Source of the DNA: Dyella_A sp049445995
GTDB taxonomy: Bacteria > Pseudomonadota > Gammaproteobacteria > Xanthomonadales > Rhodanobacteraceae
Direction of reading: 5' to 3'
DNA: 64,000 nt
NCBI RefSeq assembly: GCF_049445995.1
Contig: NZ_JBMSDZ010000001.1
Coordinates: forward strand, 124,001 to 188,000
Part shown: piece by piece, positions 46,228 through 54,359 of the stretch
How the letters are laid out: every line of letters starts with the position of its first letter
Numbering within the stretch: position 1 is the stretch's first letter
The notes under the pieces: generated by a model
Told to the model about the DNA's origin: nothing
The model's database searches: none
Seen by the model: the letters and a program-made list of their open reading frames with translations, nothing else
Position numbers and translations under genes: made by a program

Positions 46228-46255
46228 ATTTGTCCACCTTCATTTGTCCACCTTC
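46228..46255. repeat. 14-bp tandem duplication at the lepA 3' end
   Basis: ATTTGTCCACCTTC occurs twice in direct tandem (46228-46241, 46242-46255). On the coding strand the first copy encodes the last residues of LepA (KVDK) and the stop; the second follows the stop and would encode the same residues in another frame. Confidence 0.9.
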
Positions 46256-48030
46256 AGCACGGCGAGGAAGGCTTCCTGCGGAATCTCCACGCGGCCCACC
46301 TGCTTCATGCGCTTCTTGCCTTCCTTCTGCTTTTCCAGAAGTTTTTTCTTGCGGCTGACGTCGCCGCCGTAGCACTTGGCCAACACGTTCTTGCGCAGCG
46401 CCTTGACGGTGGAACGCGCCACGATCTGCGCGCCGATCGCCGCCTGGATCGCCACGTCGAACTGCTGGCGCGGGATCAGGTCCTTCATCCGCTCGACCAG
46501 TTCGCGCCCGCGCCGCTCGGCGTGCACGCGATGCACGATCAGGCTTAGCGCGTCCACGCGGTCGCCGTTGATCAGCACGTCGGTGCGCACGAACGGACCG
46601 GCCTCGAAGCGATCGAAGTGGTAGTCCATCGAGGCGTAACCGCGCGACACCGACTTCAGGCGATCGAAGAAATCCAGCACCACCTCGGCCAGCGGAATCT
46701 CGTAGGTGATCTGCACCTGGGTGGCCAGGTACTGGATCGAGCGCTGCACGCCGCGCTTTTCCTCGCACAGCGTGATGATGTTGCCGATGTATTCCTGCGG
46801 GGTGAGGATGCTGGCCACCACGATCGGCTCGCGGATCTCCTCGATCTGCGGCGCCGGCGGCAGCTTGGCCGGGTTGTCCAGCGACATCACGGTGCCGTCG
46901 GTCTTGAGCACTTCGTAGACCACCGTGGGCGCCGTGGTGATCAGGTCGAGGTCGTATTCGCGCTCCAGCCGCTCCTGCACGATCTCCATGTGCAGCATGC
47001 CGAGGAAGCCGCAGCGGAAGCCGAAGCCCATCGCCTCGGACGATTCGGGCTCGAAGAACAGTGCGGCATCGTTGAGGCGCAGCTTGTCCAGCGCCTCACG
47101 CAGCGCCGGATAGTCGTCGGCCGAGACCGGGAACAGCCCGGCGAACACGCGCGGCTGCATGGTCTGGAAGCCCGGCAGCGGCTTGTCGGCCGGCTTGCCG
47201 GCGAGGGTCAGCGTGTCACCCACCGGCGCGCCGTGCACATCCTTGATCGAGGCGGTGATCCAGCCCACCTCGCCCGCACCGAGCTTGCCCAGCTTCTTGC
47301 GCTTGGGTGTGAACACGCCCACTTCGCCCACTTCGTGGGTGCGTCCGGTGGACATCACCAGCAGCTTGTCGCCGGGCTTGATCTCGCCCTGCATCACGCG
47401 CACCAGCGACACCACGCCGAGGTAGTTGTCGAACCACGAATCGATGATCAGCGCCTGCAGCCTGTCCGTATCGCGCGGCTTCGGCGGCGGGATGCGCGCC
47501 ACGATGGCCTCGAGCACCTCGACCACGTTGAGGCCGGTCTTGGCGCTGACCGCCACCGCGTCTTCGGCGTCGATGCCGATCACCGCCTCGATCTCGCCTT
47601 TCACCTTGTCGATGTCGGCCGTGGGCAGGTCGATCTTGTTGAGCACCGGCACCACTTCCAGCCCCATTTCCACCGCGGTGTAGCAGTTGGCCACCGACTG
47701 CGCTTCCACGCCCTGGGCGGCGTCCACCACCAGCAGCGCGCCCTCGCACGCGGCCAGCGAGCGGCTGACCTCGTAGGAAAAGTCGACGTGGCCGGGGGTG
47801 TCGATGAAATTGAGCTGGTAGGTCTTGCCGTCGCGCGCCTTGTACGGCAGCGAGACGGACTGCGCCTTGATGGTGATGCCGCGCTCGCGCTCGATCGGGT
47901 TGGAGTCGAGCACCTGGGCTTCCATCTCGCGTTCGGCCAGGCCGCCACAGATCTGGATGATGCGGTCGGCGAGCGTGGACTTGCCGTGATCGATGTGCGC
48001 GATGATGGAGAAGTTGCGGATCAGTTCCAT
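46240..48030 (-). CDS. lepA: Elongation factor 4 (LepA)
   Basis: Ribosomal translocase-like GTPase that back-translocates or remodels stalled ribosomes. The 596-residue product has G1 AHIDHGKS, G3 DTPGHVDF, G4 NKID, and the LepA-specific C-terminal domain ending in a Lys-rich stretch (YGGDVSRKKKLLEKQKEGKKRMK). Length and all domains match the family. First gene after mucD in this block and followed by lepB. Confidence 0.96.
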   Translation of the reverse strand: MELIRNFSIIAHIDHGKSTLADRIIQICGGLAEREMEAQVLDSNPIERERGITIKAQSVSLPYKARDGKTYQLNFIDTPGHVDFSYEVSRSLAACEGALLVVDAAQGVEAQSVANCYTAVEMGLEVVPVLNKIDLPTADIDKVKGEIEAVIGIDAEDAVAVSAKTGLNVVEVLEAIVARIPPPKPRDTDRLQALIIDSWFDNYLGVVSLVRVMQGEIKPGDKLLVMSTGRTHEVGEVGVFTPKRKKLGKLGAGEVGWITASIKDVHGAPVGDTLTLAGKPADKPLPGFQTMQPRVFAGLFPVSADDYPALREALDKLRLNDAALFFEPESSEAMGFGFRCGFLGMLHMEIVQERLEREYDLDLITTAPTVVYEVLKTDGTVMSLDNPAKLPPAPQIEEIREPIVVASILTPQEYIGNIITLCEEKRGVQRSIQYLATQVQITYEIPLAEVVLDFFDRLKSVSRGYASMDYHFDRFEAGPFVRTDVLINGDRVDALSLIVHRVHAERRGRELVERMKDLIPRQQFDVAIQAAIGAQIVARSTVKALRKNVLAKCYGGDVSRKKKLLEKQKEGKKRMKQVGRVEIPQEAFLAVLKVDK

Positions 48031-48133
48031 GGGCTACGCTGTCAGCTTGCACCGCCCGGCGGATGCGCCGGCGGCGTGCCGCCGGGATGACGGCACGAAC
48101 CCGTCATTATCGCATGGAACACGCCGCATCCCG

Positions 48134-48170
48134 CGCCCCGGCGACCGTCCCGCGGGAGGTCGCCGGGGCG
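48134..48170. other. 13-bp stem-loop between lepA and mucD
   Basis: Perfect inverted repeat, arms 48134-48146 and 48158-48170 (CGCCCCGGCGACC and its complement), with an 11-nt loop that holds the palindrome TCCCGCGGGA. It begins 9 bp past the mucD stop (48179), upstream of lepA on the minus strand. No T-run follows, so it is not a typical terminator. It could reduce read-through or protect the mucD message. Confidence 0.6.
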
Positions 48171-48178
48171 CCGCCGCG

Positions 48179-49651
48179 TCACTTGCCTTTCGGCACCGTG
48201 ATACCGATGAAGCTGCTCTGCTCGCCGCGCCGGACCAGCAGCAGCACGGTGCTGCCGGCCTTGACATCCTTGGTCGCCGCACGGAATTCCGCCACGCTGC
48301 CCACCGCGTGCTGGTTCACGCGCAGGATCACGTCACCGGCGCGCAGGCCGGCCTGGGCGGCCGCTTCGCCGGAGATGTCCGTCACCTGCACGCCCTCGCC
48401 CGCACGCAGGCCCATCTGCTTGCGGTCGTCGGCACTGAGCGGCCCGACGGTCAGGCCCAGTGCCTGCGATCCGGAGGTCTGCGCCGGCGCGGTGCCGTCG
48501 GGCGAAACCGCGTCGGGATCACGCGGCGCGGTGCCTACCGTGACCTGCAACGTCTCGTGCCTGCCGTCGCGCAGCACCTCCACCGGAACCCTGGTGCCGG
48601 GCTTGGTCAGGCCCACCAGCGGTGGCAGGTCGCCGGGCTGGTCGATGGTTTCGCCGTCGTACTTGAGGATGATGTCACCGGCCTGGATGCCGGCCTTGTC
48701 GGCGCCGCTGCCCGGCGTCACCTGGGTCACCACGGCACCGGCGCCGCGGTCGAGCTTGAAGACCTTGACCATGTCGTCGCTCACGCCCTGTACCATCACG
48801 CCCAGTTGGCCGCGGGTGACGAAGCCCTTGGTCTTGAGCTGCTCGACCGCGTTCATCGCCACGTCGATGGGGATGGAGAACGCCACGCCGAGATAACCGC
48901 CAGTGTTGGAATAGATCTGCGAATTGATGCCCACCACCTCGCCCTGCAGGTTGAACAGCGGGCCGCCGGAGTTGCCGCGGTTGATCGGCACGTCGGTCTG
49001 AATGAACGAGGTGTACGGCTGGTCGCCGCTGCCGAGGTTGCGGCCAATGGCACTGACGATCCCTTGGGTCACGGTGTAATCGAAGCCGAACGGCGAGCCG
49101 ATCGCCAGCACCCACTGGCCCGGCTTGAGCGACTGCGAATCGCCGATGCGCACCGCCGGCAGCTTGCCGTTGACATTTACCTTGAGCAGGGCGATGTCGT
49201 ATTGCGGATCGGTGCCGACCACCTTGGCGGTGAGCGTACGACGGTCCTGCAGGCGCACCGTCACCTCGTCGGCATGATCGACCACGTGATTGTTGGTGAG
49301 GATGTAGCCGTCGCTGGAAATGATGAAACCCGAACCCAGCGAAGTGTGCTTTTGCTCTTCGGGCGAGGGCATCGGCGGCATGCCGAAGAAGCGCCGCAGG
49401 ATCTCGGCCTGGCTGTCTGCGCCGGGGCCGCCCGGCATGCCGGGCATGCCGGGCAACAGGCGGGGCTGTGCGCGTCCGTTGTACTTGGCCTCCACGTGCA
49501 CCACTGCCGCGGCATTCTGCTGGACGATGCCGGTGAAATCCGGCAACGACGAGGCCGGCGCGACCGCCGGGGTCTGGGCCTGGACGCCGCCAGCGGCGGC
49601 CAGTCCGATCAACACGCTGCAGGCAAGCAGGCGCACGCTGGGACGACTCAT
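48179..49651 (-). CDS. mucD: Periplasmic serine protease MucD/DegP
   Basis: Envelope-stress protease and chaperone. The 490-residue product has a signal peptide (cleavage near GVQAQ, residue 26) and a trypsin-like domain with triad His 122 (TNNHVVD), Asp 152 (QYDIALLKV) and Ser 228 (NRGNSGGP). Two PDZ domains follow (about 285-380 and 405-485). A Gly/Pro/Met-rich loop lies at 65-95. The start has a strong ribosome site (GAGGAG). Third gene after rpoE and rseA, so probably under sigma-E control, as in Pseudomonas and Xanthomonas. Confidence 0.94.
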   Translation of the reverse strand: MSRPSVRLLACSVLIGLAAAGGVQAQTPAVAPASSLPDFTGIVQQNAAAVVHVEAKYNGRAQPRLLPGMPGMPGGPGADSQAEILRRFFGMPPMPSPEEQKHTSLGSGFIISSDGYILTNNHVVDHADEVTVRLQDRRTLTAKVVGTDPQYDIALLKVNVNGKLPAVRIGDSQSLKPGQWVLAIGSPFGFDYTVTQGIVSAIGRNLGSGDQPYTSFIQTDVPINRGNSGGPLFNLQGEVVGINSQIYSNTGGYLGVAFSIPIDVAMNAVEQLKTKGFVTRGQLGVMVQGVSDDMVKVFKLDRGAGAVVTQVTPGSGADKAGIQAGDIILKYDGETIDQPGDLPPLVGLTKPGTRVPVEVLRDGRHETLQVTVGTAPRDPDAVSPDGTAPAQTSGSQALGLTVGPLSADDRKQMGLRAGEGVQVTDISGEAAAQAGLRAGDVILRVNQHAVGSVAEFRAATKDVKAGSTVLLLVRRGEQSSFIGITVPKGK

Positions 49652-49766
49652 GATCTCCTCCTCGATACGGGGTCAGGCAAGCGGGGAGCCACCGACACGC
49701 AGGGCGCGCCGGGGCGTGAAGGCAAACATCGGAAAGCGCACCGTGGGCACGGACACGCGGACACCA

Positions 49767-50405
49767 TCACTGCGCGACAGCCGCCTCGCGCATGGAGCGC
49801 CGGGCCGCCTGACGCGTGGGATCGATCAGCAGCAGGTAACTGCCGTCGGCGCCCTGCTGCGTGCGGTAGCCGTTGACGCGATAAGGCGAGAGCGACTGCT
49901 CGTAGGGCGAGATCGCATCGCCGGCCGGGAACGCCGCCTGCTGGCTGTAGCGGAACGCGTTGGTGCGGCTCAGCCACGCCGGCACGGCGGCTGGAGCGAC
50001 CTGTGTCGGCAGCGCAGCCGGCTCGCTCGCCCTGGCCACGGACGATGCGGCCAGCGGCGCATCGACCGGATGACCTGATGGCCGGCTCGCCATCAGCGCG
50101 ACCACCGCAACGCTGGCGGCGATCGCACCGCCGGCGGAAAGCCTCAACCAGGAATTCGACCGCCGCTCGCGTACCGCGGCGTCCACCGCCGTTCCGGCAT
50201 CGATGGCCTGCATCACGCGATCGGCGAAGGTCGACGTGGCGAGGGTGGGAAGCTCGCCACGCAGGCTGGCCGACGCGACGTGGAAGCGCGACCAGCGCAC
50301 CTGCAGCGAGACATCGTGGTCGAGCCGGCGCAACAGGAAGCGCAGCTCCTCGTCACCGAGCTCGCCGTCCATGCCGGCAGAGAGTTGTTCGGGGTTGTGG
50401 CTCAT
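49767..50405 (-). CDS. rseA: Sigma-E anti-sigma factor (RseA/MucA type)
   Basis: A 212-residue single-span inner-membrane protein that should hold RpoE inactive until envelope stress triggers its cleavage. The N-terminal cytosolic domain has the RseA pattern (EQLSAGMDGELGDEELRFLLRRLDHD, ..RWSRFHVASASLRGE). A transmembrane helix lies at about 90-110, then a periplasmic part ending in a YSQQAAFP..SPYEQSLSPYRVNGYRTQ region. Start overlaps the rpoE stop by 4 bp. Similarity is mainly to the N-terminal domain. Confidence 0.9.
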   Translation of the reverse strand: MSHNPEQLSAGMDGELGDEELRFLLRRLDHDVSLQVRWSRFHVASASLRGELPTLATSTFADRVMQAIDAGTAVDAAVRERRSNSWLRLSAGGAIAASVAVVALMASRPSGHPVDAPLAASSVARASEPAALPTQVAPAAVPAWLSRTNAFRYSQQAAFPAGDAISPYEQSLSPYRVNGYRTQQGADGSYLLLIDPTRQAARRSMREAAVAQ

Positions 50406-50995
50406 GTCTGATCCTCGCGATCGGACAACAGTGGACGCAGTTTTTCGTCGATCGCCTCGCGCGCCCGGAAAATGCGCGAACGCACGGTTCCGATTGGGCA
50501 ATTCATCGCTTCGGCGATGTCCTCGTAGCTGAGCCCTTCCACCTCCCGCAGGGTGATGGCGGTGCGCAGCTCTTCGGGCAGGGCTTGGACCGCGGCGAAG
50601 ACGGTTTGTTCCACCTGCTGGCGCATCAGTTCGCGCTCGGGCGTGGCGTTTTCGTGCATGCGGTCCGAGCCGGGCACGAACACCGCGTCGTCCGCATCGA
50701 TGTCGCCGGCAGGCGGACGCCGCCCCAGCGCCACCAGGTGGTTCTTGGCGGTGTTGACGGCGATCTTGTACATCCAGGTGTAGAACGCGCTGTCGCCGCG
50801 GAACGAGCCGATCGCCCGCCAGGCGCGCACGAAGGCGTCCTGGGCGATGTCCTCGGCCTCGGCGTGATTGTTCGCGTAACGGGACACCAGCCCGATCACC
50901 TTGTGCTGGTACTTGCGTACCAGCAGGTCGAAGGCCCGCTTGTCCCCCTTCTGGACACGTTCGACCAATGCGCGGTCCAGCTCGTTGTCGCCCAT
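50402..50995 (-). CDS. rpoE: RNA polymerase sigma factor RpoE (extracytoplasmic stress)
   Basis: A 197-residue ECF sigma factor. Region 2 (FDLLVRKYQHKVIGLVSRYANNHAEAEDIAQDAFVRAWRAIGSFRGDSAFYTWMYKIAVNTAKN) binds the -10 element, and region 4 (LPEELRTAITLREVEGLSYEDIAEAMNCPIGTVRSRIFRARE) binds the -35. The sequence matches E. coli RpoE closely (GDKRAFDLLVRKYQ). Start ATG at 50995. It has its own predicted sigma-E-like promoter upstream and is coupled to rseA. Confidence 0.96.
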   Translation of the reverse strand: MGDNELDRALVERVQKGDKRAFDLLVRKYQHKVIGLVSRYANNHAEAEDIAQDAFVRAWRAIGSFRGDSAFYTWMYKIAVNTAKNHLVALGRRPPAGDIDADDAVFVPGSDRMHENATPERELMRQQVEQTVFAAVQALPEELRTAITLREVEGLSYEDIAEAMNCPIGTVRSRIFRAREAIDEKLRPLLSDREDQT

Positions 50996-51060
50996 CCGGG
51001 CCGTCCCCTCGGTTGCTGTGGCCACTTCGTTCGCATTCTCGGCGGAGGATGGAAGCCGCT

Positions 51061-51088
51061 TCAGACACGCCGCGGCGCCGCAAGTTCA
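51061..51088 (-). promoter_or_regulatory. Candidate sigma-E autoregulatory promoter of rpoE
   Basis: On the minus strand, TGAACTT (51088-51082) and TCTGA (51065-51061) are separated by 16 bp, a near match to the sigma-E consensus (GGAACTT, about 16 bp, TCTGA). Transcription would start near 51054, about 60 bp before the rpoE start. Autoregulation of rpoE is well known in other gammaproteobacteria. Confidence 0.6.
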
Positions 51089-51093
51089 TCCCG

Positions 51094-51115
51094 CGACCCC
51101 AACGAGGTGGGGTCG
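51094..51115 (-). other. Hairpin after the GGDEF-EAL gene
   Basis: 8-bp perfect stem (CGACCCCA/TGGGGTCG) with a 6-nt loop, 12 bp past the stop of the GGDEF-EAL gene and just upstream of the rpoE -35 element. No T-run. It may act as a weak transcription barrier between the two operons. Confidence 0.35.
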
Positions 51116-51127
51116 TCCCGACCCAGC

Positions 51128-53701
51128 TCAAGCGGCCGCCGCCCCCTCGCCTTCCACCAGCCGCCGACGCTCGGCCAGCAGCCGCTCGAAACTGGCCTGC
51201 GGCAGCGGGCGGCAGAACAGATAGCCCTGCAGCTCGTCGCAGTGGTTGGCGCGCAGGAATTCGAAGTGCTGCTCGATCTCCACGCCCTCGGCCACCACGC
51301 CGCGCTTGAGGCGATGCGCCATCTCGATGGTCGCGCGCACGATCGCCTCGTCGTCCGGATCGATGCCGATATTGCGCACGAAGCTCTGGTCGATCTTGAT
51401 GCGGTCGGCCGGCAGCCGCCGCAGGTAGTCCAGCGATGCGGCGCCGGTGCCGAAGTCGTCGATGGCGATACGGCAGCCCAGATCGTGCAGGCCGTGCAGG
51501 TTTTCCACCAGATTCGGCACCTCCTTGATCGAGATGCTCTCGGTGACCTCCATCTCCAGCAGACCCGGATCCAGGCCGGTCTCCTCGAGCACGCGCCGGA
51601 CCACGTCGAGCAGGTCCGGCTCCATCAGCTGCACCGCCGACAGGTTCACGCCCAGGCGCAGGCGCAGGCCGAACATGCGCTCCCACGCATGCGCCTGGAT
51701 GCAGGCCGTGCGCAGCACCCACTCGCCCAGCGAGACGATCAGGCCACTTTCCTCGGCCAGCGGAATGAAAACGCCCGGGCTGATCCCGCCCAGCTCCGGA
51801 TGCTCCCAGCGCACCAGCGCCTCCATCCCCACGATGTCCTCGGTCGCGGCGTTCACCTGCGGCTGGTAGAACACCCGCAGTTCGCCGTTGCGCTCGGCGT
51901 GACGCAGCCGGGAGACCAGCGCCACGTCCTGCTGCTGCGCCTGTTCCGGGCTCATTTCGTAGATCTGGAAGTTGTTGCGGCCCAGATGCTTGGCCGCATA
52001 CATCGCCTCGTCGGCGTGCTTGAGCAGGGTCTCGGCATCGGACGCATCGTCCGGGAAGAAGCTCACGCCGATCGACGCGGTGACCTGCAGCTCCTCGCCG
52101 CCGTCCAGATGCAGCGGCGCCTCCATCACCTGCACGATCTTCTCGGCCACGCGCAGCACGTCGTCGGTCTTGACGATGTGCCGCAGGACCACCGTGAACT
52201 CGTCGCCGGCGTAACGCGCCACCGTGTCGGAGGCGCGGATGGAACTGCACAGCCGCTGCGTGACCACCCGCAGCACCTGGTCGCCCGCGGCGTGGCCGTA
52301 GGTATCGTTGATCGCCTTGAAGCGATCCAGATCGACGAACAGCACCGCGAAGCATTCGCCGGAGCGCTGGGCCTCGCGCAGGATGGTGTCGAGGCGGTCG
52401 TTGAACAGCAGGCGGTTGGGCAGACCGGTGAGCGCATCGAGCAGGCCTTCGGCGCGACCCTGCTCGCGGGTGCGGCGCAGTTCGATCGACTGCGCGAAGC
52501 GCGCCGCCGCGCAGCGCAGCACCGGCTCGACGATCTCCATCCGGCCCAGTCCGCGGCGGCGCCCCACCAGCAGGGCGCCGATCACGCTGCGACGCTCGTC
52601 CAGCAGCGGCAGTCCGGCGAACCCGGCCAGGCGCAGCTGCTGCTGCAGCGGGTCGTATTCGGCCAGACGCTGGCCGTCGTCGGCGTGCAGCATGGCCTTG
52701 CCGCCCAGCACACGGCGCAACGAGGTCTGCAGTGCCGGATCGGGCCAGACGATCTCCTCGCCGCGCCAGTGCAACACCAACTGCGTAGGCACCGCGCTGT
52801 CCTCCGGGCGCGCCGACCACAGGGCGAGATAGTCCAGCGACAGCTCGTCGATCAGCAGGCGCGCGGTGGCCGCTTGCGGATCGACGCTGCTGCCGGCCTG
52901 GAAAATGCGCGCGAGCAGGGCCAGCGCCGCCTCGCCGCGGGTCTCGGCGCGATCGCTGCGGAACGCCAGCGCCACCGCGTCCTTGCCGCGATGGCGCACG
53001 CGGCGCGCATTGGCCTGCCCGGTATCGGTACCCTGCCGGGTCCGCCGCTGGCAGGGGTGCCAGCGGCGGTCGGCCTCGCGCAGCACCAGATCCGGCTCGA
53101 CACCCTCGAACGCGAGGCACTGCGCAAGCGGCTTGCCCAGCAGGTCGGTCACCGACAGCTGGCTGTGCCGGAGCAGCGGGGCATTCACGTCGAGCACGCG
53201 ATCGCCGGCTGGATCGACCACCAGCCACTCGCTGTCACCCTCCTCGTCGTCGAAAGCGAAGCGGTAAGCCAGTGCATCTTCCGGTGCGGGCACTGCAGCG
53301 ACCTGTCCCGTGGCGCCGCTGGCGGAACGCTGCCGGACGCGCTGCCAGCGGGCCACCAGCTCACGCTCGATATGGGTGCTGTCCAGCCAGTCGGATACCG
53401 ACTCGGGCAGCAGCGCCGGCCCGATCCTGCAGTCGGGGGCGAGTACCACCAGCAGCGGGGCGTCGCGGCAGGCATCCATCGTGCGCAGTTGCTCGCAGCA
53501 GGTGCGCGACGCGCGGCCATCGCCCTCGAACGCCACCACGATCAGCGCCACCGGGCCGCGTCCGGCCAGCAGGATGCCGGCATGGGCGCTGTCGCGCGCG
53601 CTCAGGATGCGGTCGTGGTCCTCGCGATCGAGCGCATCGAACAGGCGCCGTCGCAGTTCCCGGTGCGAAGCCACCACCAGCATGTCGGTCGGAGCAGCCA
53701 T
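51128..53701 (-). CDS. GGDEF-EAL c-di-GMP signalling protein with N-terminal sensory domains
   Basis: An 857-residue cytoplasmic protein. Domain order as I read it: a receiver-like domain lacking a clear acceptor Asp (1-125), a PAS-like region (155-250), a GAF-like region (260-405), GGDEF (420-580) and EAL (600-850). The cyclase site reads AGDEF (498-502), with an RxxD inhibitory site before it (489-492). The EAL domain has its landmarks (EALVRW at 627, GVNLSAVQL, EVTES, DDFGTG, KIDQSFV, AEGVE), so hydrolysis of c-di-GMP is likely. The start overlaps the upstream stop by 4 bp (ATGA). The architecture resembles FimX but with an intact EAL. Confidence 0.88.
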   Translation of the reverse strand: MAAPTDMLVVASHRELRRRLFDALDREDHDRILSARDSAHAGILLAGRGPVALIVVAFEGDGRASRTCCEQLRTMDACRDAPLLVVLAPDCRIGPALLPESVSDWLDSTHIERELVARWQRVRQRSASGATGQVAAVPAPEDALAYRFAFDDEEGDSEWLVVDPAGDRVLDVNAPLLRHSQLSVTDLLGKPLAQCLAFEGVEPDLVLREADRRWHPCQRRTRQGTDTGQANARRVRHRGKDAVALAFRSDRAETRGEAALALLARIFQAGSSVDPQAATARLLIDELSLDYLALWSARPEDSAVPTQLVLHWRGEEIVWPDPALQTSLRRVLGGKAMLHADDGQRLAEYDPLQQQLRLAGFAGLPLLDERRSVIGALLVGRRRGLGRMEIVEPVLRCAAARFAQSIELRRTREQGRAEGLLDALTGLPNRLLFNDRLDTILREAQRSGECFAVLFVDLDRFKAINDTYGHAAGDQVLRVVTQRLCSSIRASDTVARYAGDEFTVVLRHIVKTDDVLRVAEKIVQVMEAPLHLDGGEELQVTASIGVSFFPDDASDAETLLKHADEAMYAAKHLGRNNFQIYEMSPEQAQQQDVALVSRLRHAERNGELRVFYQPQVNAATEDIVGMEALVRWEHPELGGISPGVFIPLAEESGLIVSLGEWVLRTACIQAHAWERMFGLRLRLGVNLSAVQLMEPDLLDVVRRVLEETGLDPGLLEMEVTESISIKEVPNLVENLHGLHDLGCRIAIDDFGTGAASLDYLRRLPADRIKIDQSFVRNIGIDPDDEAIVRATIEMAHRLKRGVVAEGVEIEQHFEFLRANHCDELQGYLFCRPLPQASFERLLAERRRLVEGEGAAAA

Positions 53702-54195
53702 CACACGACCCAGCGGCCGTCGCGCAGGCGCGGGCGCACCGGCAGGTCCAGCCATGAACTGATCCGCACCGCCGCCTCGCCGAGATGGTCGACCAGCGCC
53801 TGCGGCGCATCGAGCAGCACCACGCGGCGCACGTATCCGCTCGGGGCACGCGCCAGCTGGCGCAGCAAGGTGGCGTCCATCGACGACAGCGGCAGCTCCA
53901 GGTCCGACAGCAGATAGATGCCGAAGTGCATGCTCTGCTGCATGTAGCGCAGGGCGTTGCCCAGCCGCTGGCACCCCGGCACGCGCGCTTGGGCATCGCG
54001 CAGGCTGCCCAGTCCCAGGCCGGGCTGCCACAGGTAGACCGCCTGGCCGGTATGCCGGGCGATCGCCCGGAAGTCGTTGAGCAGCACCGAGCTGTCGCCA
54101 CCTTCGAGCACGACCAGACCGCCCGGCGCCGCCAGGATGCGCTCGAAGACTTCTACCCCGGCCTTGGGCGGGCTGGACGCCATCATGGACTGCAT
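53701..54195 (-). CDS. Unknown protein coupled to GGDEF-EAL gene (RecA/AAA-like fold suspected)
   Basis: A 164-residue cytoplasmic protein with no signal peptide or membrane span. It alternates hydrophobic strands and helices (LVVLEGGDSSVLLNDFRAIA, then MHFGIYLLSDLELPLSSMD, then VVLLDAPQALVDHLGEAAV), like a P-loop ATPase core. No Walker A is present, so it would not bind ATP in the usual way. It is translationally coupled to the GGDEF-EAL gene and could be its partner or regulator. I do not recognise a named family. Start ATG at 54195; the ATG at 54186 is also possible. Confidence 0.6.
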   Translation of the reverse strand: MQSMMASSPPKAGVEVFERILAAPGGLVVLEGGDSSVLLNDFRAIARHTGQAVYLWQPGLGLGSLRDAQARVPGCQRLGNALRYMQQSMHFGIYLLSDLELPLSSMDATLLRQLARAPSGYVRRVVLLDAPQALVDHLGEAAVRISSWLDLPVRPRLRDGRWVV

Positions 54196-54359
54196 ATCGC
54201 GGTACGTTTGCGCACCGCCGGAAAATTGGCAATAGCGAACGTGATGCCGTTGGCAGCCGCCCGCAACGCCGCACAAACCGGGCTGCCGGGCGCAATCTCG
54301 CATTCGACCGTCCGTGAGGGTATGGTTTGGTGCCCTTCCTCAAGCGACCGCCGCCTCCC

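Noticed and set aside
49767..53228. A single very long minus-strand frame joining the anti-sigma gene to the GGDEF-EAL region
   Set aside because: Only its last 212 codons match a protein (RseA). The rest is an out-of-frame reading of rpoE and the GGDEF-EAL gene.
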